Assembly: GCA_963757135.1 (NCBI GenBank)
Contig: CAVWQE010000006.1
Span: 248,001-312,000 of the forward strand
Direction of reading: 5' to 3'
Origin: Gp1-AA145 sp963757135
GTDB taxonomy: Bacteria; Acidobacteriota; Terriglobia; Terriglobales; Acidobacteriaceae
DNA: 64,000 nt
A program made the translations under genes and the position numbers. Under the pieces are notes generated by a model. The model saw only the letters and a program-made list of their open reading frames with translations. It was not told where the DNA came from and did no database searches. The stretch's first letter is position 1. Each line of letters starts with the position of its first letter. Shown piece by piece: positions 10,601 through 20,600 of the stretch.

Positions 10601-13470
10601 CACAGATTCCCCTCTCGACATATCGCCTTCAATTCAACCGCAATTTCACCTTCGCGCAAGCGACGGAAATTGTGCCTTACCTTGCGGCACTGGGCATTTC
10701 ACATTGTTATGCTTCACCCTATCTGCGTGCACGGCCGGGAAGCACGCACGGCTACGACATCATTGATCACCAGCACTTGAATCCGGAAATCGGGACGCCA
10801 GAAGAGTACGACAGATTTGTAGACACACTCCACCAACATGGCATGGGCCAGATTCTGGACGTCGTTCCGAATCACATGGGAGTGATGGGCAGCGACAATG
10901 CCTGGTGGCTCGATGTACTGGAGAACGGAGAAGCTTCGGCATACGCCGATTTCTTCGACATCGACTGGGAGCCGCTGAAAGATGAGCTTCAGGGCAAAGT
11001 TCTTGTCCCGGTGCTGGCGGACCAATACGGCGTCATTCTTGATCGCGGCGAACTGAAACTCACTTTTGATCAGGAAAAGGGCGAGTTCAGCATCTTCTAC
11101 TCTCAGCATCGTTTTCCGGTAAATCCGAGGGGATATCCGTCGATTTTGATGCCGGCGGCAGAACAAATGCATCAGCACGTCGTGGCCACTGACGAAAACC
11201 TGCTGGAGTTGCAGAGCCTGATTTCTGCCTTTGGCCATCTGCCCGGACGTGAGGATGCCGCTCCGGAAAAGAGACAGGAGCGCGTTCGAGACAAGGAGAT
11301 AAACAAAAAACGATTGGCGGCGCTGTGTGCGCGGTCACATCAGATCGCGGCATTAGTCGATGGCGCCGTCGCCAAGATCAACGGCGCAGCGGGAGAACCC
11401 GCTTCCTTCGACAGCCTGCATGAACTAATTAAAGCTCAGGCATTTCGTCTGGCTTATTGGCGGGTTGCGGCTGACGACATCAACTATCGCCGTTTTTTTG
11501 ATGTGAACGATCTGGCTGCGATTCGGCAGGAAAATGAAGCCGTGTTCACTGAAACGCACAAATTTATTCTGCAATTGTTGAATGAAGGGAAAATCAACGG
11601 GCTGCGGATCGACCATCCAGATGGTCTTTACAACCCCATCGAGTATTTTCAACGACTGCAGTTAGGCGCGAAGGTAGATGGCGCAAGCAGTGCGGACCGC
11701 AACGTCTATGTTGTCGCCGAAAAGATTCTCTCTGGCGACGAACAACTCTCTCAGCAATGGCCGATTCACGGCACAACGGGCTACGAATTCGGCAACCTGG
11801 TGAATGGGCTCTTCGTCGATCCTGATGCCGAACAGCAACTGACGCAAATCTATCATTCGTTTGTTGGCGAGCACCTCGATTTCAAAGAACTGGTTTATCA
11901 AAGCAAAAAGCTGGTGATGGATCGTTCGCTGAACAGCGAGCTTAATGTGCTGGCCAACCACCTCAGCCGGATTGCGCTGGCCGACCGACATACGTGCGAC
12001 TTTACGGTCAAAAGCTTGCGCGACGCTCTCACGGAAATCGTCGCCTGCTTTCCGGTTTATCGGACCTACGTTGCCGGACGGGGGGTTGCGGAGACAGATA
12101 AGAGATACATTGCCGACGCAGTTCAGTGCGCCAAGGCAAAAACCACATCGGCTGATTCTTCGGTTTACGACTTCATCTGCGAGGTCTTGCTTACGCGTCA
12201 GGCGGAAGGTCACCCGCAGTTTTACCAGAATTCCGTTATCCATTTTGCTATGCGATTTCAACAGCACAGCAGTGCGGTAATGGCCAAAGGATTCGAAGAC
12301 ACCAGCCTCTACCGTTACCACCGCCTGGCTTCTCTGAACGATGTCGGCGGAGATCCGCTGCAATTCGGAGTCTCGCCATCGAAGTTCCATTGTGAAATGC
12401 AGTGTCGAGTTGAGCGCTGGCCGCAATCAATGATCGCAACCTCCACCCATGACTCGAAGCGCTCTGAGGACGTGCGCGCGCGAATCAACGTGCTTTCCGA
12501 GATACCGAGTATGTGGGGCGAACAGGTTGTGCGCTGGCGCGAGTTGAACAGGAGATTCAAACCTCGGACAAAGACAGAAATTCCAACTTCCAATGACGAA
12601 TATTTGTTTTATCAGACTCTGGCCGGGATCTGGCCGCTCGGTTCCGATTCGGCAAGTTTGCCGAAGGATTTTTTGCACCGGATCACCGAGTACATGCTGA
12701 AGGCCATGCGAGAGGCCAAGCGGACTACCAGTTGGGCGAATCCAAATCAAGCATATGAGGACGCTGTAGCTGAATTTGTTAAGGCTGCCCTGACGCACAA
12801 ATCGTTTCTTGACGACTTCATTCCCTTCCAGCGGAAGATTTCACACTTCGGCATGTTGAATAGCCTGTCGCAGGCGCTGATCAAGCTGACCGCACCGGGT
12901 GTCCCGGACATTTATCAGGGAAATGAATTGTGGGAGTTCAATCTGGTTGATCCCGATAACCGGCGCGCAGTCGATTATGGCAAGCGTCAATGTCTTCTGG
13001 AGGAGATTCGGAGGTGTGCGGGATCTTCCAGCGAACAGTTGCTTTCCTATACCCGGGAACTTTTACAGAACATGCAAGATGGACGAATCAAGATGTACGT
13101 AACCTGGAAAGCTCTAAGCGTTCGAAGTGAAATCCCGGCCGCGTTTTGTGACGGTGACTACACTCCGCTAAAGGCTCACGGCACTCACGCCGACCACGTT
13201 CTGGCATTCACGAGAAGCAGTGGCGACAGGCGGTTTATCGTGATTGCCCCGCGGCTTTGTGCACGACTTGTGGGCGGTGAAATTCGTCTGCCGATAGGAG
13301 AGGACGTTTGGCAAGACACTGCCATCCAGTTGCCGAAATGGGGAAATCGCGTTTTTCGGAATGTGTTCACAGGAGAACATCTTCTGCTCGACGAAAGCGA
13401 TAGCGGTCCTGAACTAAGAGTCGGTTCGGCGTTCAACGGCTTTCCCGTCGCACTTCTGAAGATGGAGTAG
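10597..13470 (+). CDS. treY: malto-oligosyltrehalose synthase
   Basis: 957 residues. It converts the reducing end of maltodextrins to an alpha-1,1 linkage, giving maltooligosyl trehalose for TreZ. STYRLQFNRNFTF at the N terminus, DVVPNHMGV, the Asp in GLRIDHPDGLYNP, Glu in YVVAEKIL, THDSKRSEDVRARI and TAPGVPDIYQGNELW are TreY hallmarks. The long open frame begins at 10306 within treZ; MTQIPLSTYRL at 10597, overlapping the treZ stop, is the real start. The length is somewhat above many TreY proteins because of a charged stretch around residues 210-260. Last gene of the glgX-treZ-treY operon. Confidence 0.95.
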   Translation: MTQIPLSTYRLQFNRNFTFAQATEIVPYLAALGISHCYASPYLRARPGSTHGYDIIDHQHLNPEIGTPEEYDRFVDTLHQHGMGQILDVVPNHMGVMGSDNAWWLDVLENGEASAYADFFDIDWEPLKDELQGKVLVPVLADQYGVILDRGELKLTFDQEKGEFSIFYSQHRFPVNPRGYPSILMPAAEQMHQHVVATDENLLELQSLISAFGHLPGREDAAPEKRQERVRDKEINKKRLAALCARSHQIAALVDGAVAKINGAAGEPASFDSLHELIKAQAFRLAYWRVAADDINYRRFFDVNDLAAIRQENEAVFTETHKFILQLLNEGKINGLRIDHPDGLYNPIEYFQRLQLGAKVDGASSADRNVYVVAEKILSGDEQLSQQWPIHGTTGYEFGNLVNGLFVDPDAEQQLTQIYHSFVGEHLDFKELVYQSKKLVMDRSLNSELNVLANHLSRIALADRHTCDFTVKSLRDALTEIVACFPVYRTYVAGRGVAETDKRYIADAVQCAKAKTTSADSSVYDFICEVLLTRQAEGHPQFYQNSVIHFAMRFQQHSSAVMAKGFEDTSLYRYHRLASLNDVGGDPLQFGVSPSKFHCEMQCRVERWPQSMIATSTHDSKRSEDVRARINVLSEIPSMWGEQVVRWRELNRRFKPRTKTEIPTSNDEYLFYQTLAGIWPLGSDSASLPKDFLHRITEYMLKAMREAKRTTSWANPNQAYEDAVAEFVKAALTHKSFLDDFIPFQRKISHFGMLNSLSQALIKLTAPGVPDIYQGNELWEFNLVDPDNRRAVDYGKRQCLLEEIRRCAGSSSEQLLSYTRELLQNMQDGRIKMYVTWKALSVRSEIPAAFCDGDYTPLKAHGTHADHVLAFTRSSGDRRFIVIAPRLCARLVGGEIRLPIGEDVWQDTAIQLPKWGNRVFRNVFTGEHLLLDESDSGPELRVGSAFNGFPVALLKME

Positions 13471-13679
13471 CGGAAGCGGTTCTGTGGTCAATAATCCCGG
13501 TTCCTACCAGCACAGTTCTGCGCCTCTACATGTATTCCGCACGCAGGCTCCACAGCAATCGGTATTGGCAGAGCGCGCTTTCGACTCCACAATGTCATCA
13601 GTACCAAGGAGGCCGATTGAGCCCTCGAGAATTACAAGGCAGGTATTTGGCCGCTTTATCTAGGATTGCAGGGGAGCCG

Positions 13680-13802
13680 ATGTCCGAAAGGCACACTCCG
13701 ATTTATCAACGTGAACCAGCCGTCACGGAAAAACAGGCCATCAAAGATGCTGCGAATGCGCTAACAGCATTGTGGAGAATCGGAGTGCACAACCAGAGCT
13801 AA
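13680..13802 (+). CDS. small hypothetical protein, 40 residues
   Basis: A 40-residue frame starting MSERHTPIYQREPAVTEKQA with GGGGAG immediately upstream. The frame is open to 13530, but the upstream part has a biased, non-protein-like composition. The C-terminal half (AIKDAANALTALWRIGVHNQ) could form one helix. Its last codon and stop overlap the stop of the minus-strand gene that ends at 13799. No family is recognised. Confidence 0.35.
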   Translation: MSERHTPIYQREPAVTEKQAIKDAANALTALWRIGVHNQS

Positions 13803-14365
13803 TCTGGCGTGTCCCCACCCAGAGAGGCTTTGCCCTGGTTCCTTAATCGATTCAATTGCCATTGTTGGGCGTCGTGAATACCGAATGTAACCGCTTCGCC
13901 ATCCGCTGCCATTCGGTTGAGCTCAGTAATAACTTCTTGCAGAGAGTCTCTGCGGTCCTTGAATGAAATTGACCCGCGTCTGGCGATCCTTTGCTGGATT
14001 TGCGTACCGCATTCAGCCTGATCGCATTCCATTAAAGCGATTCGACAGGCGCGCCTGAGAGCGCTCGATCCAGACTCACGAAGAGCATTCTCACCGGTTG
14101 AGCTTCGCTTCTCACACTTCGACAACGCCTGCTCTTCAACTGGCGGATTCGCCTCGAACGCACTGTGGTCAACCAGTGGGGCGGTATTGCCCGCCGCGAC
14201 AGTCCTGGAGAGGTGATGCAGCGCCTGTATCCGCCGGCAAATCTGCTTTTTTCGAGAGTCGAGACTGGACAGCTTCGTCTCCGCCCGCCGCACCATCTCT
14301 CGGATCATCTCGACGGTCGTTCCGGAAACGTCGCTAGGATTCACCGAACTTGTTCGCGCTGCCAT
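13799..14365 (-). CDS. hypothetical protein with helical N-terminus and winged-helix-like C-terminus
   Basis: 188 residues. Residues 15-55 (GTTVEMIREMVRRAETKLSS and following) look helical and probably coiled. A low-complexity linker follows, and the last 90 residues (RRACRIALMECDQAE, IQQRIARRGSISF, VITELNRMAADGEAV) have the spacing of a small winged helix similar to HARE-HTH-type domains. The same order occurs in the divergent gene at 14605, and the two C-terminal domains align by eye (AC..AL, then .SV..VL/N.., then G..V), so they look like distant paralogues. No membrane segment is seen. The role is unknown; DNA binding is an inference. Confidence 0.6.
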   Translation of the reverse strand: MAARTSSVNPSDVSGTTVEMIREMVRRAETKLSSLDSRKKQICRRIQALHHLSRTVAAGNTAPLVDHSAFEANPPVEEQALSKCEKRSSTGENALRESGSSALRRACRIALMECDQAECGTQIQQRIARRGSISFKDRRDSLQEVITELNRMAADGEAVTFGIHDAQQWQLNRLRNQGKASLGGDTPD

Positions 14366-14476
14366 GAACTGATCCTTTCACGGTCAACCTTCATGAATAG
14401 TAACTTCGGGATGAAGCCACATCATCCGGGTGTAACTACAATCTTCATTCGAAGTATTTGACTGGCTCGCGACAAC

Positions 14477-14491
14477 TTGGTTAGCAACCAA
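14477..14491. promoter_or_regulatory. palindrome TTGGTT-AGC-AACCAA in the divergent region
   Basis: A perfect 6-bp inverted repeat with a 3-base spacer lies between the two winged-helix genes. TTGACT at 14458-14463 is 18 bases before TAGCAA at 14482-14487, so the palindrome would overlap the -10 region of a plus-strand promoter. A strong AGGAGG follows at 14500-14505. It could be an operator or an RNA hairpin; no experiment or comparison supports either yet. Confidence 0.35.
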
Positions 14492-14604
14492 CTACTTATA
14501 GGAGGAGTGCAATTCATCAACCTCAATACCTCACCTGTCGCGAAGGAAAGGGCATTCATCCCTGACGCTGCTTCGCTGTCGAAAAGTCAACATATACTCC
14601 GAAT

Positions 14605-15087
14605 GTGAGCACCGCCTCGAATACCTCATTTGCCGGGTACAGTTCGCAATTCCTGGCCTTCGACTATTTGCGGCCGTCAGGCGAAAGAATTCAGGAAGAA
14701 ATGTCGTCGCTGCAGAAAGAGCTCAAACAGGTCGAAGAGGAGATTTTCGCGGTTAAAAATACGCTTTATGGTCTGTCAGTAATCTTCGGGGAAGAAGCTT
14801 TTCCGCAACCGTTGTTGCAGTCGCTTCGCTCGAAGCCTGCCAGCAAGGTTCGGGGTTTGACCGCAGCATGTGAAGCGGTGCTGGTCAAAACGTCGCATCC
14901 TTGTACCGTGAGCGCGGTCTGTAATCTTGTCAGAGCAGTGAATCCGCTGCTCCTTATTCACCACCGTAATCCCAGAGCTTCGGTAATGACCGTGCTGCGA
15001 AATTTCGCCAAGCGAGGGCAAGTCGTCCGAGGAACTGAGAATGGCCGATCAGTTTGGCAGTGGGCCAACCCCCGGCTCGTGGGCTGA
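14605..15087 (+). CDS. hypothetical protein, coiled coil plus winged-helix-like domain
   Basis: 160 residues from GTG. Residues 30-60 (MSSLQKELKQVEEEIFAVKN) form a convincing coiled coil. The C-terminal part (LTAACEAVLVKTSHPCTVSA, SVMTVLRNFAKRGQVVRG, GRSVWQW) reads as a winged helix ending in an aromatic wing. The GTG overlaps the stop of a possible 33-residue leader frame (14507-14608). An alternative start, ATG at 14701, has AGGAAG just upstream and would give 128 residues beginning at the coiled coil. It is divergent from the similar gene ending at 14365. Function unknown; a DNA-binding dimer is the likely form. Confidence 0.6.
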   Translation: MSTASNTSFAGYSSQFLAFDYLRPSGERIQEEMSSLQKELKQVEEEIFAVKNTLYGLSVIFGEEAFPQPLLQSLRSKPASKVRGLTAACEAVLVKTSHPCTVSAVCNLVRAVNPLLLIHHRNPRASVMTVLRNFAKRGQVVRGTENGRSVWQWANPRLVG

Positions 15088-15105
15088 ATATTCGGCCCTT
15101 AGTCG

Positions 15106-15939
15106 TTATAGCACCGGGGTGCTGTCGATCAATCGCCGCAACCCGGAACGATAGCCACGGCTGCATGACAGCTCCTTGCCATTCCTCAGAACGACAATGA
15201 ATTCACCGCTGTTGCATGGCTGAAGTTCTTTGATGATACGGGCATTCACGACCGTCGAGCGGTGTATGCGGACAAATTGGTCGTTAGGCAGCTTTTCAGC
15301 GATAGTGCCGATGCTGTTGCGTAACATGTACGAAACCTTGCCCGCATGTACCCGTACATAATTTGCGGCAGCTTCAATCCATTCAATCTCATCGTAAGCC
15401 AGAAAAACCACTCGCCCTCCGGCCCTAACCAAAAGGCGGCGAGCCTGAGGCGCTGCCCGGGCCACCTGGAGAATATTCAACAGCCGGTCGGTTAAGACTC
15501 GGTCGCTGTGTGTCCGCGCTGCGAGCCGGGCACGATGCAGTGCATCACGCAGTCTCTCGTGATCGAATGGTTTTAGCAGATAGTCCAGCGCGTGCGCGTC
15601 AAAAGCCTTAATTGCGTACTGATCGTAAGCAGTGGTGAAGATCACGATCGGCATTTCTTCGGGCGCAAGCGCCTTCAAGACGGAAAATCCATCCATATCG
15701 GGTAGTTGAATGTCGAGCAAGAGCAGATCTGGCTTGGCTTCTTTGAGCGCCGCGATGGCAGCGGCGCCGGTTTCACATTCGGCGACAACTTTGACATCTG
15801 ATTCTTGACCGAGGAGAATCTTGAGTTTGGCGCGCGCTGGTTCTTCGTCGTCGACTACGACGGTGCGGAGCAAGGGCGCGCCGAGCGAAGATAGCTCAGG
15901 ATTGTTCAAATGCAACCACTCCCTCAACTCTGGACTCAT
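15106..15939 (-). CDS. LytTR-family response regulator
   Basis: 277 residues. A receiver domain (about 25-140) has VVVDDEEPARAKL, the phosphoacceptor Asp in LLLLDIQLPDMDG, the Thr in IVIFTTAYDQYA and the Lys in DYLLKPFDHE. A LytTR DNA-binding domain follows (about 170-270: IEWIEAAANYVRVHAG, FVRIHRSTVVNARII). The first 44 bases overlap the upstream kinase gene, so the two are coupled; a TTG about ten codons in is an alternative start. The pair should form a LytS/LytR or AlgR-like system. Targets are unknown; the next gene beyond the kinase is a TonB-dependent receptor, but adjacency alone does not prove control. Confidence 0.92.
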   Translation of the reverse strand: MSPELREWLHLNNPELSSLGAPLLRTVVVDDEEPARAKLKILLGQESDVKVVAECETGAAAIAALKEAKPDLLLLDIQLPDMDGFSVLKALAPEEMPIVIFTTAYDQYAIKAFDAHALDYLLKPFDHERLRDALHRARLAARTHSDRVLTDRLLNILQVARAAPQARRLLVRAGGRVVFLAYDEIEWIEAAANYVRVHAGKVSYMLRNSIGTIAEKLPNDQFVRIHRSTVVNARIIKELQPCNSGEFIVVLRNGKELSCSRGYRSGLRRLIDSTPVL

Positions 15940-17143
15940 GACTTGTTCGACGTGCTTCCCTGCGAAATGGTAGCGAAATAGTTACCTCGACTGCTCCGTC
16001 TGCCAAAAAGTTGATATCTAACCGTTGATCGTCACCGTAGAGCGTCCGCAACCGTTCGCGCGTCCCTTTTAAACCAATACCGGAATCAAGCGGGCCGGTA
16101 ACACCAGTTCCCCGGTTATTGCCGGAACCGTTGTCGCGCACTGTCAGGTCAAGGGTACCGCGACTCAAGCGGGCGCTTACCATAATCTCGCCGGCTGCGC
16201 TTCGTTTCGATATGCCATGTTTGATGGAATTTTCGACTAGAGGCTGCAATAAAAAATGAGGGACCAGTACGTCCAGCGCCTCCGGAGGAACGTCAAAGGC
16301 GACAGCCAAGCGCTCGCCAAAGCGGATCTTTTCGATGTCCAGATATGCCTGCGTGAAATCCAGTTCCCGCTTCAGCGAAATCAGGTGCTGCCCCTCGTCT
16401 TCAAGGCTCATGCGCAACAGGTCACTGAGCCGGGCAATCATCGTATCCGCGGATTGGACATCGCGGAGCATCAGCGAAGAAATCGAATGCAGAGTATTGA
16501 ACAGAAAGTGAGGCTGGAGTTGGCTCTTTAACGCCAGAAGCTTGGCATCACTAAGTTGTGCCTGCAGTTGTGCGGCTCGAATTTCCCGCTCCCGGTAGCG
16601 GGTGTAGTAAAGGACAGCATGAGCTATCACGATGATAGGAATGTAGATTGCGAAAATATCTTCGACCAGATTCCAGAGAAAAATCCTCTTTAATGCCGGC
16701 CAATAGATCGATAAGTGCAGCGTGCGCCAGTTGATCAAGGCCCACTGATACTTCTTGACGTCATAGTTCCACGCCGGGTAGGAAAGCAGTCTGATCAATA
16801 CATGAGCAATCGCGAACAGTACTCCGCCACCCAGGTACAACAAACCGCTGCGAATTCTATTTACCTTCCGAATTGGATGGCTGGCAGCGATGACAAAGAC
16901 AAACGGGGCGAGGATGGCGAAGATCGTGTCCTGGATTAGTGGCAAGGTAAAGATTTCCTCGCTCATTAGATCGCTGCCGCCACCTGTCCGTTGAAAGCCG
17001 TACATCGAAACCACTCCACACACGAAGAGTGTCCAAAAGAAGCCAAAGCTCGCCGCCCATAAACGCCAATCTTTAAGGGTGAAGCGCACCGGAGACACTT
17101 CTTCAGGCAAACTTCGGACATCAACATTCGTTTCATTGCCCAT
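15896..17143 (-). CDS. LytS-type membrane sensor histidine kinase
   Basis: 415 residues. Roughly four to five hydrophobic segments occupy residues 25-190 (WAASFGFFWTLFVCGVVSM, IFAILAPFVFVIAASH, LLYLGGGVLFAIAHVLIRLL, IYIPIIVIAHAVLYY). The His_kinase (PF06580) domain follows with LKSQLQPHFLFNTLHSISSL, whose His is the phosphorylation site, and the ATPase part has NSIKHG, DNGSGN and GIGLKGTRERL. It would phosphorylate the overlapping LytTR regulator. The signal is unknown; there is no obvious extracytoplasmic binding domain, so membrane state or a small molecule are both possible. Confidence 0.92.
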   Translation of the reverse strand: MGNETNVDVRSLPEEVSPVRFTLKDWRLWAASFGFFWTLFVCGVVSMYGFQRTGGGSDLMSEEIFTLPLIQDTIFAILAPFVFVIAASHPIRKVNRIRSGLLYLGGGVLFAIAHVLIRLLSYPAWNYDVKKYQWALINWRTLHLSIYWPALKRIFLWNLVEDIFAIYIPIIVIAHAVLYYTRYREREIRAAQLQAQLSDAKLLALKSQLQPHFLFNTLHSISSLMLRDVQSADTMIARLSDLLRMSLEDEGQHLISLKRELDFTQAYLDIEKIRFGERLAVAFDVPPEALDVLVPHFLLQPLVENSIKHGISKRSAAGEIMVSARLSRGTLDLTVRDNGSGNNRGTGVTGPLDSGIGLKGTRERLRTLYGDDQRLDINFLADGAVEVTISLPFRREARRTSHESRVEGVVAFEQS

Positions 17144-17608
17144 AGAACAAGACCACCGTAACGCGTACCTTCAGTGCCTCGACTGACTGCGATGATATCA
17201 GTCGGATTTATTCAGCTAGTCACTGATTTAAGTGCATTCGTACCACCTTCCAATTGAGGGTAAAACACTCAGGCACTGACCCCATATTTCGATTCAGAGC
17301 CAACTTGCTTTAGCTGGAGGGGAAAACGTGAATACCTGTTGCTGAGATTGTGCTGCCAGATACGTATTTCCATACTTCCGTCTCACAGTTATTCCAAAGA
17401 ACATATAAAGCGTCGATTTGCGTGATCAAGATTTAGAAATGCTGTTTCTGTATTCCTGCAACTCGTTACACATTGTCAGGTAAAGCAACTCAAATTCCCG
17501 CAATCAATCCCAATTCAGTCAGATTCAGGCAGGAGGGACGAGTGCTTGCTCCAGAGAAGCTGCTTCCTAAAAGCAACAAAATAACAAATCAGTTTCGCGA
17601 GGACCTCC
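17144..17608. other. intergenic region upstream of the TonB-dependent receptor
   Basis: 465 bases between the divergent kinase and receptor genes with no convincing reading frame. It is A/T-richer than its flanks. A short inverted repeat (ACTGA, then TCAGT) lies near 17180-17202. No promoter box pair stood out clearly enough to call. The receptor gene has GAGG about six bases before its ATG. The region probably holds promoters for both directions and a long leader for the receptor. Confidence 0.4.
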
Positions 17609-20600
17609 ATGAGACTTCTAAAATCCTTTGCAGGGGTGATCGCGCTGGCATTGGTCAGCGCTGTGTCCAGCTTTAGCCAAACCACACTCGGAGTAATCGC
17701 CGGGTCTGTGACCGATACTTCAGGCGCCGTGGTTGTGGATGCCACGGTTGCAGTTCAGCGTGCCGATGGCGGAGAGGTCAAGGTCGTAAAAACCGGATCG
17801 GGTGGCGATTATCGCCTTGAATCGCTGACGCCCGGAACCTACATCGTCAAGGTTTCTGCCGATCGCTTTTCGACGAAAGAACTTTCGAATATTTCCGTCA
17901 GTGCCTCGGTTACAACTCCGGTCAACGTTAGACTTTCCGTGGGTACAGCGACCGAAACCGTCACGGTGGATGCCTCGATTCCGCAGGTGCAAACCGAAAC
18001 TGGCCAACTGGATGCAGTCATTCCTACAACACAAATTCGAGATCTTCCAATCGTTGGTGGCAATCCTTATTCCTTGGCTGTCACCCTGCCGGGAGTGTCT
18101 CAACCCGACCAGCGCGATGCTTTTACGAACGGCGCCGGTTTCTCAGTCAATGGACTGCGTCCGCGCTCCAATAACTTTCTGATCGATGGCTTTGACAATA
18201 ATGATTTCGGAATCGCCGGCCAGGCGCTTCAACCCACCAATCAGGAAGCGGTAGAAACTATTACTATTCTGCAGAATGCCTACGCCGCGGAATACGGACG
18301 CGGAGGCGGTTCGGTTTCCAACCTCGTGTACAAGTCCGGAACAAATTCTTTCCATGGGGCGGTGTGGGAGCAATACAGCGGAAATGCTCTGAGTGCAACG
18401 ACCGCCGAGGAACAGGCGAGCGGGTTAACATCTGCTCCACACCAGGTTAATAATCTTTTTGGATTTACGGTCGGCGGTCCAGTGGTGAAGAACAAGCTGT
18501 TCTTCTTCGGCACCTCGCAGTGGACCCGTGACATCGGCGCTCCCAATCCTCAAGCCGCAACCTTAACCATCCCAACCGCGAACGGAATTGCGACTCTACA
18601 GTCACTTCTTCCTAACAACAACGTTCAGATTCTTCTGGATTCGTTGGGAGGCTTGGTCGCACCAACGGCATTAAATTCGACACCGATTGCTGACGAACCC
18701 GGGTGCACTGGTTGCAGCGTGGAGTTTGGCCAACTCACTCGCACTGACTCTGAACGCGGTTTAAGCTACGAGTGGACGGTCCGTGGAGATTACACTCCTA
18801 CTTCAACGGACTCGCTTTTTGCACGTTTCACCAACACCTACACCTCGCTCTCGCCCGACTTGTTTGCGAATCTCACAGCTCTCCCCACGCAGGACACGGT
18901 GCAACACGGTCCAGCTCGCAACCTGGGAGTAATGTGGGCGCACACGTTCAGTTCCTCAATTCTGAACGAGTTCCGATTCTCGGCGCAGACGATAGCCTTC
19001 CACTTCGACGCTTTGCCGGCAACACTGGCGAACCCAATTGCTCACGTACCAGGCATCACATTTGCAGACTCGTTCGGCGGTGGAGTCACGGCCTTGGGTG
19101 GTTTTGAACAATCCACCTGGCCTCAAGGACGTCAGCACCAGAACTACCAGTTCCAGGACGCAGTTTCAATCACCAGGGGAAAACACAGTCTCAAAGTCGG
19201 CGTTGACCTGGCAGTGATTCTGGTGCAGGACCAGATTCCATTCAACAGCGACGGTGCGGCAGCGTTCGCCGCCGGCGGCAATTGCACCGTCAATGGTGTA
19301 CTCGGCAGCAACAACTGCACCGACCTGGCAAATTACATTGACGATTTCACGGGAACAAATGGATCGGCCGGAAGTATTTCTAAGCAATTCGGTAATCCTC
19401 GCATCAGTGTTCCCACGAATCAGCAGGCGTATTATTTCCAGGATTCGTGGAAGCTGCGTCCGAACTTTACGCTCGACTACGGCGTACGCTACGAATATCA
19501 ACCTCCCGACGCAGAGAATGTACTGCCGTTCCCGGCGATTGATCGCGCGAATGCCCTCCCCATGCCATTTCAGACCCGCGTTGAAGTCAAGCCTTATCGC
19601 AACGCGTGGGGACCACGGCTGGGATTCTCCTACTCTCCCCATTTTGCTGAGAGCATCTTCGGCGTAGACAAGACCGTGATTCGTGGAGGCGCGGGCATTT
19701 TCTACGACGCCTTTTTCACGAACATCAGCAACAACACCGCTTCGCTCTCTCCCAATACTCTAGGAGGAACAACACTTGGCACCACTGGGAGAGGGGTAGC
19801 TCAGGCATTAGAGTCCATCGCGGCAATCGCCCCGACCGCCGACCCACTCAATACGACTGAGCCGGTCACGGATAACCTTCGCAATCCTCGCACCTACCAA
19901 TGGAACCTGAACGTTCAACGTGAACTGCCAGGCAAGCTGATTGCACAGGTGGCTTACGTCGGGACCCGCGGCGAGGGCCTGTTCGCAAATGAACAGCTCA
20001 ACCCAGTCGATCCCAACACCGGGAACCGGTTGAACCCGAACAAGGGCGCAATCATTGTGCGCGGGAATCGTGGCGATTCCATTTATCACGGCCTACAGAC
20101 TGAAGTGACGCGTAATGTGGGAAATCTCAGCCTGCGTGGCGCCTACACTTGGTCACGTTCGATTGACAACAGTTCAGAGGTCTTCGTGACCAGCGGCGGA
20201 GCCAGTCGCTGGCAGAACGTAATGGATCCTCGCAGCGACCGCGGTCCCTCCGTTTTCAACCACACTAACGTCGCGTCATTCACCTGGGTCTATGCCCTAC
20301 CGAGTCCGAATGCCCGCTTCTTGAATCAGGTATTTGGCGGGTGGGAGACGGCTGGAAGCATTGTGTTACAGTCGGGCGCACCCGAAAATTTATACTTCGG
20401 AGGCTTCGACCAGAACGGCGACGGCGAAGGATTCAATGATCGTCCATCACTTGGAAATCCACATGCCGCGCTCAACGGCAGCGTTGCTTGTCTGAACGAC
20501 CCCAATTGCGTTAGCGGGGTTGGCTTTTCAGATCCCGGTGGTTTGGGCCTGGTGGACCTCGAGCAGTTGGTCTTTGGCAACAACGGACAAGGTGTGATTC

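Noticed and set aside
13530..13679. Upstream part of the 90-codon frame before 13680
   Set aside because: Arg/Gln/Tyr-biased composition and no ribosome binding site; the later ATG has GGGGAG.
17144..17608. Riboswitch or tRNA before the TonB-dependent receptor gene
   Set aside because: No cloverleaf and no recognisable cobalamin, TPP or other aptamer core could be found by eye.
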